Positions 19,083-27,482 of a DNA stretch of 54,756 nt are shown piece by piece. The DNA comes from an uncultured Prochlorococcus sp. (lineage in GTDB: Bacteria > Cyanobacteriota > Cyanobacteriia > PCC-6307 > Cyanobiaceae). The DNA is taken from the NCBI GenBank assembly GCA_902594875.1, contig CACJNU010000011.1:1-54756 (forward strand). The letters run 5' to 3'. The translations under genes were made by a program, and so were the position numbers. The notes beneath the pieces are model-generated. The model saw only the letters and a program-made list of their open reading frames with translations. It made no database searches and was not told the DNA's origin. Numbering within the stretch: the first letter of the stretch is position 1; every line of letters starts with the position of its first letter.

Positions 19083-19298
19083 ATGCCTCAAAAAACATTG
19101 AGATTCAAAATTCATCAAGACGGAAGAGTTGAAGAAACTGTTGAGGGATTTACTGGAAATTCATGCAATGAAGCTACAAAAAATCTCGAAGACACTCTCG
19201 GTAAAGTAACAGTTAAGAATAAAACTTCTGATGCTTTCATCACTAATCAAAGTGAAAACTTAACACAATTAAATAACGAATCTAATGTCACATTTTAG
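19083..19298 (+). CDS. DUF2997 family small protein
   Basis: A 71-residue protein starting MPQKTLRFKIHQDGRVEETV and containing GFTGNSCNEATKNLEDTLGK. This is the pattern of DUF2997, a small family usually encoded directly before Ycf35 in cyanobacteria. The ATG at 19083 is preferred over a TTG at 19074 because it gives the usual short start. The last 14 bases overlap the ycf35 gene, so translation of the two is probably coupled. Function is unknown. Confidence 0.85.
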   Translation: MPQKTLRFKIHQDGRVEETVEGFTGNSCNEATKNLEDTLGKVTVKNKTSDAFITNQSENLTQLNNESNVTF

Positions 19299-19677
19299 TA
19301 CAATTAAAACTCAGCTCAAAAAAGTAGAGCCATTAATTAAGGCTTTAAATCATTTCGGTTATAGCATTAATCAAGAAGAGAAGTTTATAAAAGGATATAA
19401 AGGTCAATTCACAGCCGTTGATATAAGTATGAATTTACCTGGCGATACCCAAGTTGGATTTAAATGGGATAACAATTCTAATGCATATGAATTAGTTACT
19501 GACCTTGATCTATGGAAATTTGAGATTCCAGTAGAAAGATTTATCTCAAAAGTTACACAAATGTATGCTTACCAAACAATCATTTCTAAAACGCAGGAAG
19601 ATGGATATCAAATCGTAGAGCAAAAAAATAAAAACGATGGCTCTATTGAATTGGTCTTAACCAAGTGGGAAAACTAA
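19285..19677 (+). CDS. ycf35: Ycf35 family protein (DUF1257)
   Basis: A 130-residue soluble protein starting MSHFSTIKTQLKKVEPLIKA, with the conserved middle part VGFKWDNNSNAYELVTDL and the tail LTKWEN. These match Ycf35/DUF1257, conserved in cyanobacteria and some algal plastids. The biochemical role is not established. It overlaps the DUF2997 gene by 14 bases and is followed after 9 bases by a [4Fe-4S] ferredoxin gene, which points to a common redox-related process. No membrane span or cysteine cluster is present. Confidence 0.88.
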   Translation: MSHFSTIKTQLKKVEPLIKALNHFGYSINQEEKFIKGYKGQFTAVDISMNLPGDTQVGFKWDNNSNAYELVTDLDLWKFEIPVERFISKVTQMYAYQTIISKTQEDGYQIVEQKNKNDGSIELVLTKWEN

Positions 19678-19686
19678 TGTCAAGAT

Positions 19687-20046
19687 ATGGATTTTACGGA
19701 TCCATTTCATAATATTAAAGAAAATACTGAGATTACCGGCTATGAGCCTGTTTTAGGTGGTTTATTAGCCGAAAAAGCTGTATGGGTTGATGAAGCAAAG
19801 TGTATTGGCTGTCAGTACTGTGTTCACGTCGCTTCGAACACTTTCACTGTTGATGAATTTCATGGTAGAAGTCGAGCTATTAGGCAAGATGGAGATAGTT
19901 CTGATGTTATACAAGAAGCAATAGATACATGCCCTGTTGATTGTATTCATTGGGTCAAATTTGAAGAATTAGATGATTTAGAGAATAGTCTCAATAGGGA
20001 TTTGTTTCAAACATTTGGCAAGCCACCGAGAATGAATAAACACTAA
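19687..20046 (+). CDS. [4Fe-4S] ferredoxin-like protein linked to Ycf35
   Basis: A 119-residue protein with one ferredoxin-type cluster-binding set: Cys39, Cys42 and Cys45 (CIGCQYC) and Cys82 followed by Pro (CPVDC, with a further Cys86). An N-terminal extension of about 30 residues and a C-terminal tail of about 30 residues flank the fold. Single-cluster 4Fe-4S ferredoxins act as low-potential electron carriers. Encoded directly after Ycf35 and directly before an aldo-keto reductase (10-base gap), it may serve one of these proteins, but no partner is proven. Confidence 0.88.
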   Translation: MDFTDPFHNIKENTEITGYEPVLGGLLAEKAVWVDEAKCIGCQYCVHVASNTFTVDEFHGRSRAIRQDGDSSDVIQEAIDTCPVDCIHWVKFEELDDLENSLNRDLFQTFGKPPRMNKH

Positions 20047-20056
20047 TATCAAAAAG

Positions 20057-21250
20057 ATGCAATATCGTAGATTTGGTAGAACCAATCTGAAGATTCCTGT
20101 TTTATCTTTAGGTGGTATGAGATTTCAAAAAAGTTGGGATCAATTAGATTTCTCTGAGGTTTCATACGAAGAACAAAATAAAGTAGAAAATATATTAGAT
20201 CTTGCAACACAACATGGCTTAAATCATGTAGAAACCGCCAAGTACTATGGAACTTCTGAGGTTCAATTAGGGATGTGTTTTAAGAATACTAAGAAAATCC
20301 CAAATATAATCCAAACAAAGATTCCGCCAAATAGTGATCCGGAAATTTTTGAGCGAGATGTATTATCTAGCATTGAAAAATTAAAAGTTAAAAAAATTGA
20401 TTTATTAGCAATACATGGTATCAATACTTCTGAACATTTACATCAGGCTATTCGAGATGGAGGTTGCATTGATATTTTGAGGAATTTTCAAAAAGAAAAT
20501 TTAATTGGATCTATTGGATTTTCAACCCATGGAAAAACTTCACTTATTGAAAAGGCAATATCAACAAACTTATTTGATTATGTCAATTTGCACTGGTATT
20601 TCATTAATCAGGAAAATACAAAGGTTATTAATTTAGCCAATAAGCATGATCTTGGGGTTTTCATAATAAGTCCCACTGATAAAGGGGGACATCTTCATAC
20701 TCCCTCAAGAAAAATGTTGGAATTTTGTAAACCACTTCATCCTATAGTTTTTAATGATCTTTTTTGCTTAAGAAATCAAAATGTCCATACTTTGAGTGTC
20801 GGTATTGCAAAAGAAACAGATTTTGCTCTGCATTTAGAAGCTGTCTCGTTGTTATCAGAATCTGAAAAGTATGTTCCAAAGATAATAAATAGATTAAGGC
20901 AGGAATCAATTAATTCTTTGGGTTTAGAGTGGTATCAAAATTGGAATAGAAATTTACCGAGTTGGGAATATACTCCGGGAAATATTAATATTCCTGTTCT
21001 GCTTTGGCTTTCAAATTTAATTGATTGGTTGGGTATGGAAGGATATGCAAGAGCTAGATATCAATTGCTTGGTAATGGAAGCCACTGGTTCCCAGGATTC
21101 AACGCGAATTTACTAGATGTAGATGTTTCTGAAGGGCAATTATTGAAAGTATTAGAAGGTCATATAAATCCAAAAAAAGCTATAAAAAAATTGAGAAATT
21201 TAAAAGAAAAGTTTGGAGATAAGAATGCTAAAAGATTATCAAGAAAATAA
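20057..21250 (+). CDS. Aldo/keto reductase family oxidoreductase
   Basis: A 397-residue protein with an N-terminal aldo-keto reductase barrel: YRRFGRTNLKIPVLSLGGMR, then the likely catalytic tetrad Glu59 and Tyr64 in VETAKYYGTSE, Lys88 in IQTKIP, and His120 in LLAIHG. The usual Asp is Glu here, as occurs in a subgroup of longer AKRs. Beyond residue 280 is a helical C-terminal extension without the cysteine cluster seen in some relatives. Substrate is unknown. The gene closely follows the ferredoxin gene and ends 2 bases short of the convergent rsmG stop, leaving no terminator space. Confidence 0.85.
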   Translation: MQYRRFGRTNLKIPVLSLGGMRFQKSWDQLDFSEVSYEEQNKVENILDLATQHGLNHVETAKYYGTSEVQLGMCFKNTKKIPNIIQTKIPPNSDPEIFERDVLSSIEKLKVKKIDLLAIHGINTSEHLHQAIRDGGCIDILRNFQKENLIGSIGFSTHGKTSLIEKAISTNLFDYVNLHWYFINQENTKVINLANKHDLGVFIISPTDKGGHLHTPSRKMLEFCKPLHPIVFNDLFCLRNQNVHTLSVGIAKETDFALHLEAVSLLSESEKYVPKIINRLRQESINSLGLEWYQNWNRNLPSWEYTPGNINIPVLLWLSNLIDWLGMEGYARARYQLLGNGSHWFPGFNANLLDVDVSEGQLLKVLEGHINPKKAIKKLRNLKEKFGDKNAKRLSRK

Positions 21251-21252
21251 TT

Positions 21253-21966
21253 TCATAATGGATTTTTTTCAGGTTTGCCGACTTTTCTTGGGTAAATTTC
21301 AGGACAAAAATTCTTTGGTTGAATAAGAATAATATTTCGGGTGCCTTTATTTCTTGGTAATAGTATCTCTTTTTTATCTTTAACTTTCCCTTCTAATATT
21401 TCTAAAGTTTTATCTAGATTTTTGCTTTCTTGATTCGTCCATTTGCCACAATATAAAACTCCAAACCCTTCTTTTTTTAACATTGGGAGTATATATTCTG
21501 AAACTGTTGATGGATTACTAACCGCTCTAGTTGTTGCAATATTAAAATTATTTCTCATTGACGATTGGTGGGCAAAATTCTCAACACGATCATTGATTAC
21601 ATGAATTTTGTTTTTGAAATTGATCTGCTCAACTAAAAATTTTATTGCATCTGTTTTCTTTTTCAAAGAATCAATTAGGTATATCTCAGAATTAGGATGA
21701 ATTATTGCATAAGCTAAACCTGGAAAGCCACAGCCTGATCCAATATCTAAAAATTTTTTATTATCAAAATTAATATTCGTGAAAGCTTTGAATGGCCAAA
21801 TGCTGTCAAAAACTTGAGATACCCAATAATCATCACCATCAGTTAATCTTGTGAGATTGGTCTTACGATTTAATTCTTTAATTTTAATTTGTAACTCTTG
21901 AAATAAATTTATTTCTTCTTCAGTTATTATGGAAAAAATTTCTTCTGGAATGCTTTGTTTTTTCAT
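21253..21966 (-). CDS. rsmG: 16S rRNA (guanine-527-N7)-methyltransferase RsmG
   Basis: A 237-residue class-I methyltransferase (formerly GidB). The SAM-binding loop is KFLDIGSGCGFPGLAYAI, preceded by the family's KTNLTRL and DSIWPF segments and followed by NIATTRAVS. The enzyme makes m7G527 in 16S rRNA, a site near the decoding centre. I chose the ATG at 21966 (MKKQSIPEEI) because related sequences start there; an upstream ATG at 21993 would add nine residues. It is convergent with the aldo-keto reductase gene and divergent to the J-domain gene. Confidence 0.93.
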   Translation of the reverse strand: MKKQSIPEEIFSIITEEEINLFQELQIKIKELNRKTNLTRLTDGDDYWVSQVFDSIWPFKAFTNINFDNKKFLDIGSGCGFPGLAYAIIHPNSEIYLIDSLKKKTDAIKFLVEQINFKNKIHVINDRVENFAHQSSMRNNFNIATTRAVSNPSTVSEYILPMLKKEGFGVLYCGKWTNQESKNLDKTLEILEGKVKDKKEILLPRNKGTRNIILIQPKNFCPEIYPRKVGKPEKNPL

Positions 21967-22055
21967 TTCGTTATAAATATGAATTTTAACCATCCATTAA
22001 ATACATTCTATTTAGTAAAAATTTATTAGAATTACAATATTAATAAAAGATTATT

Positions 22056-22496
22056 TTGAAAGGGGAAACTTCCTATTACAAAATTTTAGGTGTAAATGAA
22101 AATGCATCCAATCATGAATTAAGAAAGGCATTTTGTAAGCTTTCTATTGAGTTACATCCCGATACAACTTCATTAGAAATAGACGTTGCTAAAAGTAAAT
22201 TTCAAGAAGTTCTTGAAGCTTATGAACATTTAAATAATAGTAATTTAAGGAAAATATATGATGACAAACTAAAAGAAAACTCTAGGATTACAAATAATAC
22301 TAACGTTTTAAATAATTTAGTAATCGATTCTAATAATCAAAATTTAATAGGAAATAGAAGACCTTTTTCGAATGGAGAATTGTTTTCGTTATTTCTTTTA
22401 TTTATTATCATTTCTATTAGTTTAATTTGTTCAGTTTTTATTGCCTCTTTTACAGGCAAAGAATTAGATACAATACCTGTCTGGTTAGTAAAATGA
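22056..22496 (+). CDS. J-domain (DnaJ-like) membrane-anchored protein
   Basis: A 146-residue protein with an N-terminal J domain (SYYKILGVNENASNHELRKA) carrying the HPD tripeptide at residues 34-36. A polar, Asn-rich linker follows, then one strongly hydrophobic segment (about 110-132) that should anchor it in a membrane. J domains stimulate Hsp70 ATPase, so this would recruit DnaK to a membrane site. The start is TTG at 22056; no ATG gives a full J domain. It is followed after 16 bases by the DUF3143 gene. Confidence 0.85.
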   Translation: MKGETSYYKILGVNENASNHELRKAFCKLSIELHPDTTSLEIDVAKSKFQEVLEAYEHLNNSNLRKIYDDKLKENSRITNNTNVLNNLVIDSNNQNLIGNRRPFSNGELFSLFLLFIIISISLICSVFIASFTGKELDTIPVWLVK

Positions 22497-22512
22497 TACT
22501 TTAAAAAAGTCT

Positions 22513-22770
22513 GTGAATCTCCCTACAAAACCTATTAATCAATATTCACTTCAATCGTTGGAATTGTGGCTAACCGATTTAGGTGCTGTGAAGGATATTA
22601 ATAATCCATCCAAATGGTACCTTTTACTTTCTAATTGGAATGCAACTATTATTTTTGAACAAGAAGATTTAAGTGTTATCTGGGAAAGTGAAGGACAAGA
22701 AACTAAAAGACTTTTTTCTTATTGCATTAATAGAGAAGATGTGGGAAATGCAATACTGCAGGGACCTTAA
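22513..22770 (+). CDS. DUF3143 family protein
   Basis: An 85-residue soluble protein starting from GTG at 22513 (MNLPTKPINQYSLQSLELWL). It has the conserved tail LFSYCINREDVGNAILQGP. I recognise this as DUF3143, a cyanobacterial family of unknown function. It is probably co-transcribed with the J-domain gene, 16 bases upstream, so it may be a partner of that chaperone system; this is context only. Its stop lies 8 bases from the convergent bioA stop. Confidence 0.8.
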   Translation: MNLPTKPINQYSLQSLELWLTDLGAVKDINNPSKWYLLLSNWNATIIFEQEDLSVIWESEGQETKRLFSYCINREDVGNAILQGP

Positions 22771-22778
22771 ATTTCTAT

Positions 22779-24080
22779 CTAAAGATTTTCTAATATTTGC
22801 CATATTATCCAATAACTTTTTTCTAATTGATCATCGGTTATACATAGAGGCGGCAAGAGGTAAATAACATTACCGAGGGGCCTAATAAATAAACCTCTCT
22901 CCATTGCAAGACTTTTTATTTCTTTCCCAATATTATTGAAATAACCTTTTTTGTTGCCAATATCTAAATCGAATGCAGCAATTGTACCCGATACCCTTAT
23001 TTTATTAATATTAGATAAGTTTTTAAATTTAATTAAATGAGATAAATGTTTTTCTTCAAATGAAAGGTATTTGTGAGGTTCTTTTTCTAATAAATCAAGG
23101 CTAGCGTTTGCCGCAGCACAACCTAAAGGATTTGCAGTAAAACTATGTCCATGCCAAAAAGTTTTTTTTGGGGAATCATCAATAAAGGATTGAAAAATTT
23201 TTTCTTTACATAAAGTTATTCCCATCGGTAAAAATCCACCAGTTAAACCTTTTGAAATACTTATTAAATCAGGAATAATTTGAGCCTTTTGAAAGGCAAA
23301 AAGGCTTCCACATCTTCCAAACCCAGTCAATACTTCATCGGCAATTAACAAAGAATTATTATTTTTTATAATTTCTGAAACTTTTTTTATAAACTGAGGC
23401 CTAACCATATTCATTCCTCCTGCTCCTTGAACAAGTGGCTCAAGGATTACTGCAACTGTGGGAGTTTTAAGTAGAGTTTCTAATTTTTGGATCGCCTTAT
23501 TTTCTTTATTTTCTACTTCTTCATCGTTCATCCAAGTAGAAGGCCATGGAACTCTTCTAACTGGGAACATAAGATTATCGAAATTCTCATTAAAAATATT
23601 TCTTTCACCTAAAGCCATTGCGCCAAATGTATCACCATGATAGGCGCCATCAAAAGCTACTATTTGAGTTCTTGCCTCACCTCTATTTTGCCATGATTGG
23701 AAGGCAATTTTTAAAGCGACTTCCACTGCAGTAGAACCGTTATCAGAAAAGAATAATCTTTCTAGATTTGTTAATTTACTAAGTCTTTCCGCTAATTTTT
23801 TTGCCTGTGGATGTAAGAAATCAGCAAATATAACTTGCTCAAGTTCTTTTGATTGATCAAAAATGGCATCCGCAATATATTCGTTACTATGGCCATGAAG
23901 AGTTACCCACCAACTACTAATTGCATCTATTAGTTCTTTTTCAGGATCTTTAGTAAATAGGAGGGCATCTTTACCATGAGTTACTTCTATCTGTGGTTTG
24001 CTGTTATTGATTTGCGTAAAAGGCGGCCAAATATTTGGGTGCCAATCTTGATTTGGAGTTTTTGAATCCAAAGATTTCAT
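22779..24080 (-). CDS. bioA: Adenosylmethionine-8-amino-7-oxononanoate aminotransferase
   Basis: A 433-residue PLP-dependent class-III aminotransferase. It converts 8-amino-7-oxononanoate to 7,8-diaminononanoate using SAM as amino donor, in biotin synthesis. Seen: HPNIWPPFTQ near the N-terminus, SSWWVTLHGHSNEYIADAI, the cofactor-site FSDNGSTAVEVALK, the substrate-site AYHGDTFGAMALG, and the Schiff-base Lys277 in SISKGLTGGFLPMG. It is the last gene of the minus-strand biotin operon and abuts bioD with no spacing. Confidence 0.95.
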   Translation of the reverse strand: MKSLDSKTPNQDWHPNIWPPFTQINNSKPQIEVTHGKDALLFTKDPEKELIDAISSWWVTLHGHSNEYIADAIFDQSKELEQVIFADFLHPQAKKLAERLSKLTNLERLFFSDNGSTAVEVALKIAFQSWQNRGEARTQIVAFDGAYHGDTFGAMALGERNIFNENFDNLMFPVRRVPWPSTWMNDEEVENKENKAIQKLETLLKTPTVAVILEPLVQGAGGMNMVRPQFIKKVSEIIKNNNSLLIADEVLTGFGRCGSLFAFQKAQIIPDLISISKGLTGGFLPMGITLCKEKIFQSFIDDSPKKTFWHGHSFTANPLGCAAANASLDLLEKEPHKYLSFEEKHLSHLIKFKNLSNINKIRVSGTIAAFDLDIGNKKGYFNNIGKEIKSLAMERGLFIRPLGNVIYLLPPLCITDDQLEKSYWIIWQILENL

Positions 24081-24746
24081 TTAACTTATTTTTGAGTTTA
24101 ATAGTGAAATCAACTTATTCTTGATGTCTAGTTCTTTCCATAGTATATCTAAAAAATTTGAGTCCATTTTTTTGATGTAAGGAAATTCAGCAATTAAAGG
24201 AATACCACTAAAATCAACTAGAGTTTTTGGATTATCTAGGTGTTTTTCGCCATTGACTACTAAACCTAAAATCTCAATATTTCTTCGTTTTAAGGCCTCA
24301 ATACTAAGCAGGGTATGGTTAAGAGTGCCAAGTGAGCTCTTACATACAAGTATTACCGGAAGATTCCATTCTTTTATTTGATCTATTTGCAAAAAATTGC
24401 GTGTTATTGGAACCATTAATCCACCTGCAGTTTCTATAATTAGCGAGTCTTGCACTTTTGGCAATCTCAACTTGTTAAAGTTAATAGCTTGTTGATCTAT
24501 TTCTGCAGCCCAATGCGGAGATAGAGGTTTTGTAAAGACATAAGCTTCTTTGATTATTTTCTCTTTACTTACTTGTGCAAGTTTTTCAACAGTTTGACTA
24601 TCAGTTTGCGATTCAATCCCACTTTGAATTGGTTTCCAATAAAAGGAATTTAATCCTTTAACAAAAAAAGAGCTTATTAAAGTTTTCCCAATATCAGTAT
24701 CTGTTCCACAAATTATAAATTTGAAAATATTTTTGTTACTACTCAT
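24081..24746 (-). CDS. bioD: Dethiobiotin synthetase
   Basis: A 221-residue ATP-dependent ligase that closes the ureido ring of dethiobiotin from diaminononanoate and CO2. The P-loop GTDTDIGKTL lies at residues 14-23, FYWKPIQSG follows near 30, and ETAGGLMVPI near 107. Length is typical. It overlaps bioC by 4 bases and its stop abuts the bioA start, fitting a tightly coupled operon. Confidence 0.94.
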   Translation of the reverse strand: MSSNKNIFKFIICGTDTDIGKTLISSFFVKGLNSFYWKPIQSGIESQTDSQTVEKLAQVSKEKIIKEAYVFTKPLSPHWAAEIDQQAINFNKLRLPKVQDSLIIETAGGLMVPITRNFLQIDQIKEWNLPVILVCKSSLGTLNHTLLSIEALKRRNIEILGLVVNGEKHLDNPKTLVDFSGIPLIAEFPYIKKMDSNFLDILWKELDIKNKLISLLNSKIS

Positions 24747-25501
24747 AATTTCTTTATGATTTGAATCTCAATTTGCCATGAAAGGTTCACTGTATTATTG
24801 TAATTCTTTGGCCAAAACTTTTGAATTTCCTTTAACTCTTTCACTGTTTTGCGTTTACAATTTGTCGATTGTGCTCCTACATTTTTAATGCTTCTAAAAA
24901 GTTTATATACATCTTCAAAAGTTTCAAGATAATTAAACCCTTCTGAATATTGTATTTCAGTTGATTTGAAATCTTTTAATAATTCTTTAGAGCAAAGGAA
25001 ATTAAGACCACTATATTCAATATCAATTTTTTTACAAGTATCTTTCCATTCAGGAAAACAATTTTTTGTTGGATATGAAATGATTAAAAAACCTCCAGGT
25101 ATTAATTTGCTAAACCAATTTTTTATTATCTTTTCTGGGTTGTTTAACCAATGTATGCAAAAGTTAGATGTTAATAGAGAACAGTTATTTATTTCAGAAG
25201 GTAAATCATTATTCAAATCCCATAAAATTTTTTTTCTAGATAATTTATTCTCATGAAGCATTTTCTTGCTGAAATCAATTCTGGATACTTTTTGGGAAGA
25301 AATTTTTTCTATTTCATCTGCTAATAATCCTGGTCCTGATCCTAGATCTATCCATTCACCTCTTTTTTGGGGATTTAATTCTTTGATAAGATGAACAATC
25401 TTTTTTGCAAAAAATTTCTGAATATTTGAATGCTCTAAATACCGATATGCAGCATCATTGAAATTTTTTTGTATTTTCTCATTCCACTTTTTACTATCCA
25501 T
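24743..25501 (-). CDS. bioC: Malonyl-[ACP] O-methyltransferase BioC
   Basis: A 252-residue SAM-dependent methyltransferase. Motif I is DLGSGPGLLADEI (residues 52-64), preceded by KIQKNFNDAAYRYLEHSNIQ, a typical BioC start. NFCIHWLNNPEKI follows near 113. BioC methylates malonyl-ACP so that fatty-acid synthesis can elongate the disguised substrate toward pimeloyl-ACP methyl ester. It sits between bioK and bioD in the operon, which supports the specific assignment over a general methyltransferase. The gap to bioK is 1 base. Confidence 0.9.
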   Translation of the reverse strand: MDSKKWNEKIQKNFNDAAYRYLEHSNIQKFFAKKIVHLIKELNPQKRGEWIDLGSGPGLLADEIEKISSQKVSRIDFSKKMLHENKLSRKKILWDLNNDLPSEINNCSLLTSNFCIHWLNNPEKIIKNWFSKLIPGGFLIISYPTKNCFPEWKDTCKKIDIEYSGLNFLCSKELLKDFKSTEIQYSEGFNYLETFEDVYKLFRSIKNVGAQSTNCKRKTVKELKEIQKFWPKNYNNTVNLSWQIEIQIIKKL

Positions 25502-25502
25502 T

Positions 25503-26207
25503 TCAATCGTTGAGTGTATTACATAAGATCTCGTATAAATTCAAATTATTCAAGCAATGACCTTGTTGAGCTAATTTAATTAAAATTGGCTTCTTTTCAA
25601 GTGTTTTATTTAAGGAATCTAAAAAGTTATTATTTGATTCGTTGTCAAGAATTAAATCATTTTCTGATTTTATAAAAATAATTTTGCAATCTTTTCTTAA
25701 AAATACTGGAAAATCTCTTTTGATGTAAAGTTCTTTTAAATCACTTAAAAGAAGAGTTTTATTTAAACTCTCTAGACTTTTATAAAAGATAGTTTTAAAA
25801 CTATTATTCATATGATTTGGCATAAATGATCTATATATAAATTCTTTCAACATATCCTTAGGTTCATCTTTTATGATTTTTGTTTCCATTCTCTTTAGAG
25901 ACCTCAAAATAAAGTTTCTCTTATTACTCAAAGGAAGAAAATTATTAAAAGAATTAATAAGAACAATATGAGTTGCTTCATTTAAAATTTTTTTTTGCAT
26001 TAAATGAAAACCAAATGAATGGCATAAAGTCATTCTGATTTCTTTTTTAGATTCGCTTTTAATCCATTGTGCTTGAAAATTATTTGTTGAAAAATAGCCC
26101 CTCTCATTATCTTGCCAATGCCAATTATTATTTAAAAAATCAACTTTATAATCATCCCAGAAATATTTATTTAGTCCCCACCCATGTTGAGTAATAATTT
26201 GTTTCAT
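25503..26207 (-). CDS. bioK: BioK-type pimeloyl-ACP methyl ester esterase
   Basis: A 234-residue alpha/beta-hydrolase-like protein. The probable nucleophile is Ser64 in TLCHSFGFHLM, where the first Gly of the usual GxSxG is Cys. His217 (QQGHCLNN) and an Asp in SENDLILD (184 or 188) would complete a triad, and QHGWGLN near the start fits an oxyanion loop. Position between bioF and bioC means it fills the BioH/BioG role of freeing pimeloyl-ACP from its methyl ester. BioK was described as the non-homologous replacement in marine cyanobacteria, and this matches by context. The stop overlaps bioC spacing closely, and the start overlaps bioF by 4 bases. Confidence 0.8.
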   Translation of the reverse strand: MKQIITQHGWGLNKYFWDDYKVDFLNNNWHWQDNERGYFSTNNFQAQWIKSESKKEIRMTLCHSFGFHLMQKKILNEATHIVLINSFNNFLPLSNKRNFILRSLKRMETKIIKDEPKDMLKEFIYRSFMPNHMNNSFKTIFYKSLESLNKTLLLSDLKELYIKRDFPVFLRKDCKIIFIKSENDLILDNESNNNFLDSLNKTLEKKPILIKLAQQGHCLNNLNLYEILCNTLND

Positions 26208-27343
26208 TTAAACTCTTTTAATACTGCAATGAAATTATTTAGCAGATTAAAATCTAAGTTTCTTCGTATTGTTATTCTGATTCTTGATTGCCCCACTGGA
26301 ACAGTTGGAGGTCTTATCGCAATTGCTAAAAACCCATTTTTTTCGAGATATTTTTGTAGATAAATTGCTTTATCTTCTTGGCCAACAATAATTGATAAAA
26401 TGTGAGAATCTCCCTGAACTGGAAAACTAAAGTTTTTAATAATTTTATCTTTCCATACATTCGCAGAAGATAACAAATCATTACCCCATTCTTTATTTTC
26501 TAAAATTTTTTTTAAACCTTCTAGTGCCCCAGCAGCCAAAGATGGCGCAAGTGCAGTTGTATACCTAAATGCACCACTTGTTTGGATAAGATATTCTCCA
26601 ATTTCTGAATTGGAAGCTATGAAAGCTCCACCGCTTCCAAATGCTTTTCCAAAAGTTCCAGTAACCATAGTTATATCTGAACGACAATTAAAACTTAAAC
26701 CTCTGCCTTCAGGGCCCAAGATCCCAATTGCGTGCGCTTCGTCAACTAATAATTGAACACTATTTTTTTTGCAAATTTCCGCTATTTCTCTGAGCGGAGC
26801 AAGTGATCCCTCCATGCTATAAAGAGATTCAACAACAACTAAAATGGAATTTTTTGTGGGGTTAGATTTAATAATCTTATCTTCTAAATCTTTTAAATTA
26901 TTGTGTGAGAATCGAACAAGTTTTGCTTGAGCAGCTTTGACTCCAACCAATAAAGAGTTATGGATCAATTTATCTGCTATTACGATACTATTTCTGTTTG
27001 CTAAAGCTTGGATAGCGGCTATATTTGCTTGAAATCCGCTTGGGAAAAGTAATACTTTCTCTTGATCAAGCCACTTGGCAAGTTTTGTTTCTAATAATTT
27101 ATGTATTGGTCTTGAACCTGTAATAAACCTAGAGCTTCCTGAACCAATGCCTTCTAACAAGCTTATTTCGTAAGCAGCTTTTATTAAATCCTTGTCCCTG
27201 CTTAATCCAAAATAATCATTACTACATAAGTCTATAAGTTTTTTATTTTGCGAATCATAACTTAGAAGTTCAAAGGATTTTTTACCTAAAGAAAATGTTT
27301 TTAATTTACGGATTCTATTTTTTGGAATTTTTACTTTTTTCAT
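26204..27343 (-). CDS. bioF: 8-amino-7-oxononanoate synthase
   Basis: A 379-residue PLP enzyme of the alpha-oxoamine synthase family. It condenses pimeloyl-ACP/CoA with alanine, the first step of biotin ring assembly. Motifs: CSNDYFGLSRD (40-50), GSGSSRFITGS (67-77), LVDEAHAIGILGPEGRG (199-215) and the Schiff-base Lys233 in VTGTFGKAFGSGGAF. It is the first gene of the operon bioF-bioK-bioC-bioD-bioA. A TATATT hexamer on the minus strand (27362-27357) would give a very short leader. bioB is not in this window. Confidence 0.95.
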   Translation of the reverse strand: MKKVKIPKNRIRKLKTFSLGKKSFELLSYDSQNKKLIDLCSNDYFGLSRDKDLIKAAYEISLLEGIGSGSSRFITGSRPIHKLLETKLAKWLDQEKVLLFPSGFQANIAAIQALANRNSIVIADKLIHNSLLVGVKAAQAKLVRFSHNNLKDLEDKIIKSNPTKNSILVVVESLYSMEGSLAPLREIAEICKKNSVQLLVDEAHAIGILGPEGRGLSFNCRSDITMVTGTFGKAFGSGGAFIASNSEIGEYLIQTSGAFRYTTALAPSLAAGALEGLKKILENKEWGNDLLSSANVWKDKIIKNFSFPVQGDSHILSIIVGQEDKAIYLQKYLEKNGFLAIAIRPPTVPVGQSRIRITIRRNLDFNLLNNFIAVLKEFK

Positions 27344-27427
27344 TTTGGCAAAATAAAATATAGTGGATTTAATTAAAAAGATTTAGATTTACTATTAAAG
27401 TTTGCAAGGTATTTTTTGTTTATTAAT

Positions 27428-27439
27428 ATCTATATAGAT
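27428..27439. promoter_or_regulatory. Perfect 12-base palindrome between bioF and the helicase gene
   Basis: The sequence ATCTATATAGAT is its own reverse complement. It lies in the 139-base divergent gap, 44 bases upstream of the helicase start and 85 bases upstream of bioF. A TATATT hexamer (27442-27447) directly follows it on the plus strand. It could be an operator for either gene, but such AT palindromes also arise by chance in this composition. It does not resemble the BirA biotin operator. Confidence 0.25.
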
Positions 27440-27482
27440 CATATATTAAGAAGTTAACTCATCCTCTCTTCAATCACAATTA

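Noticed and set aside
20057..21250. Glu59 in place of the catalytic Asp of the aldo-keto reductase as evidence of inactivation
   Set aside because: A subgroup of longer AKR proteins carries Glu-Thr-Ala at this place, and the Tyr, Lys and His are intact, so it is more likely a family variant.
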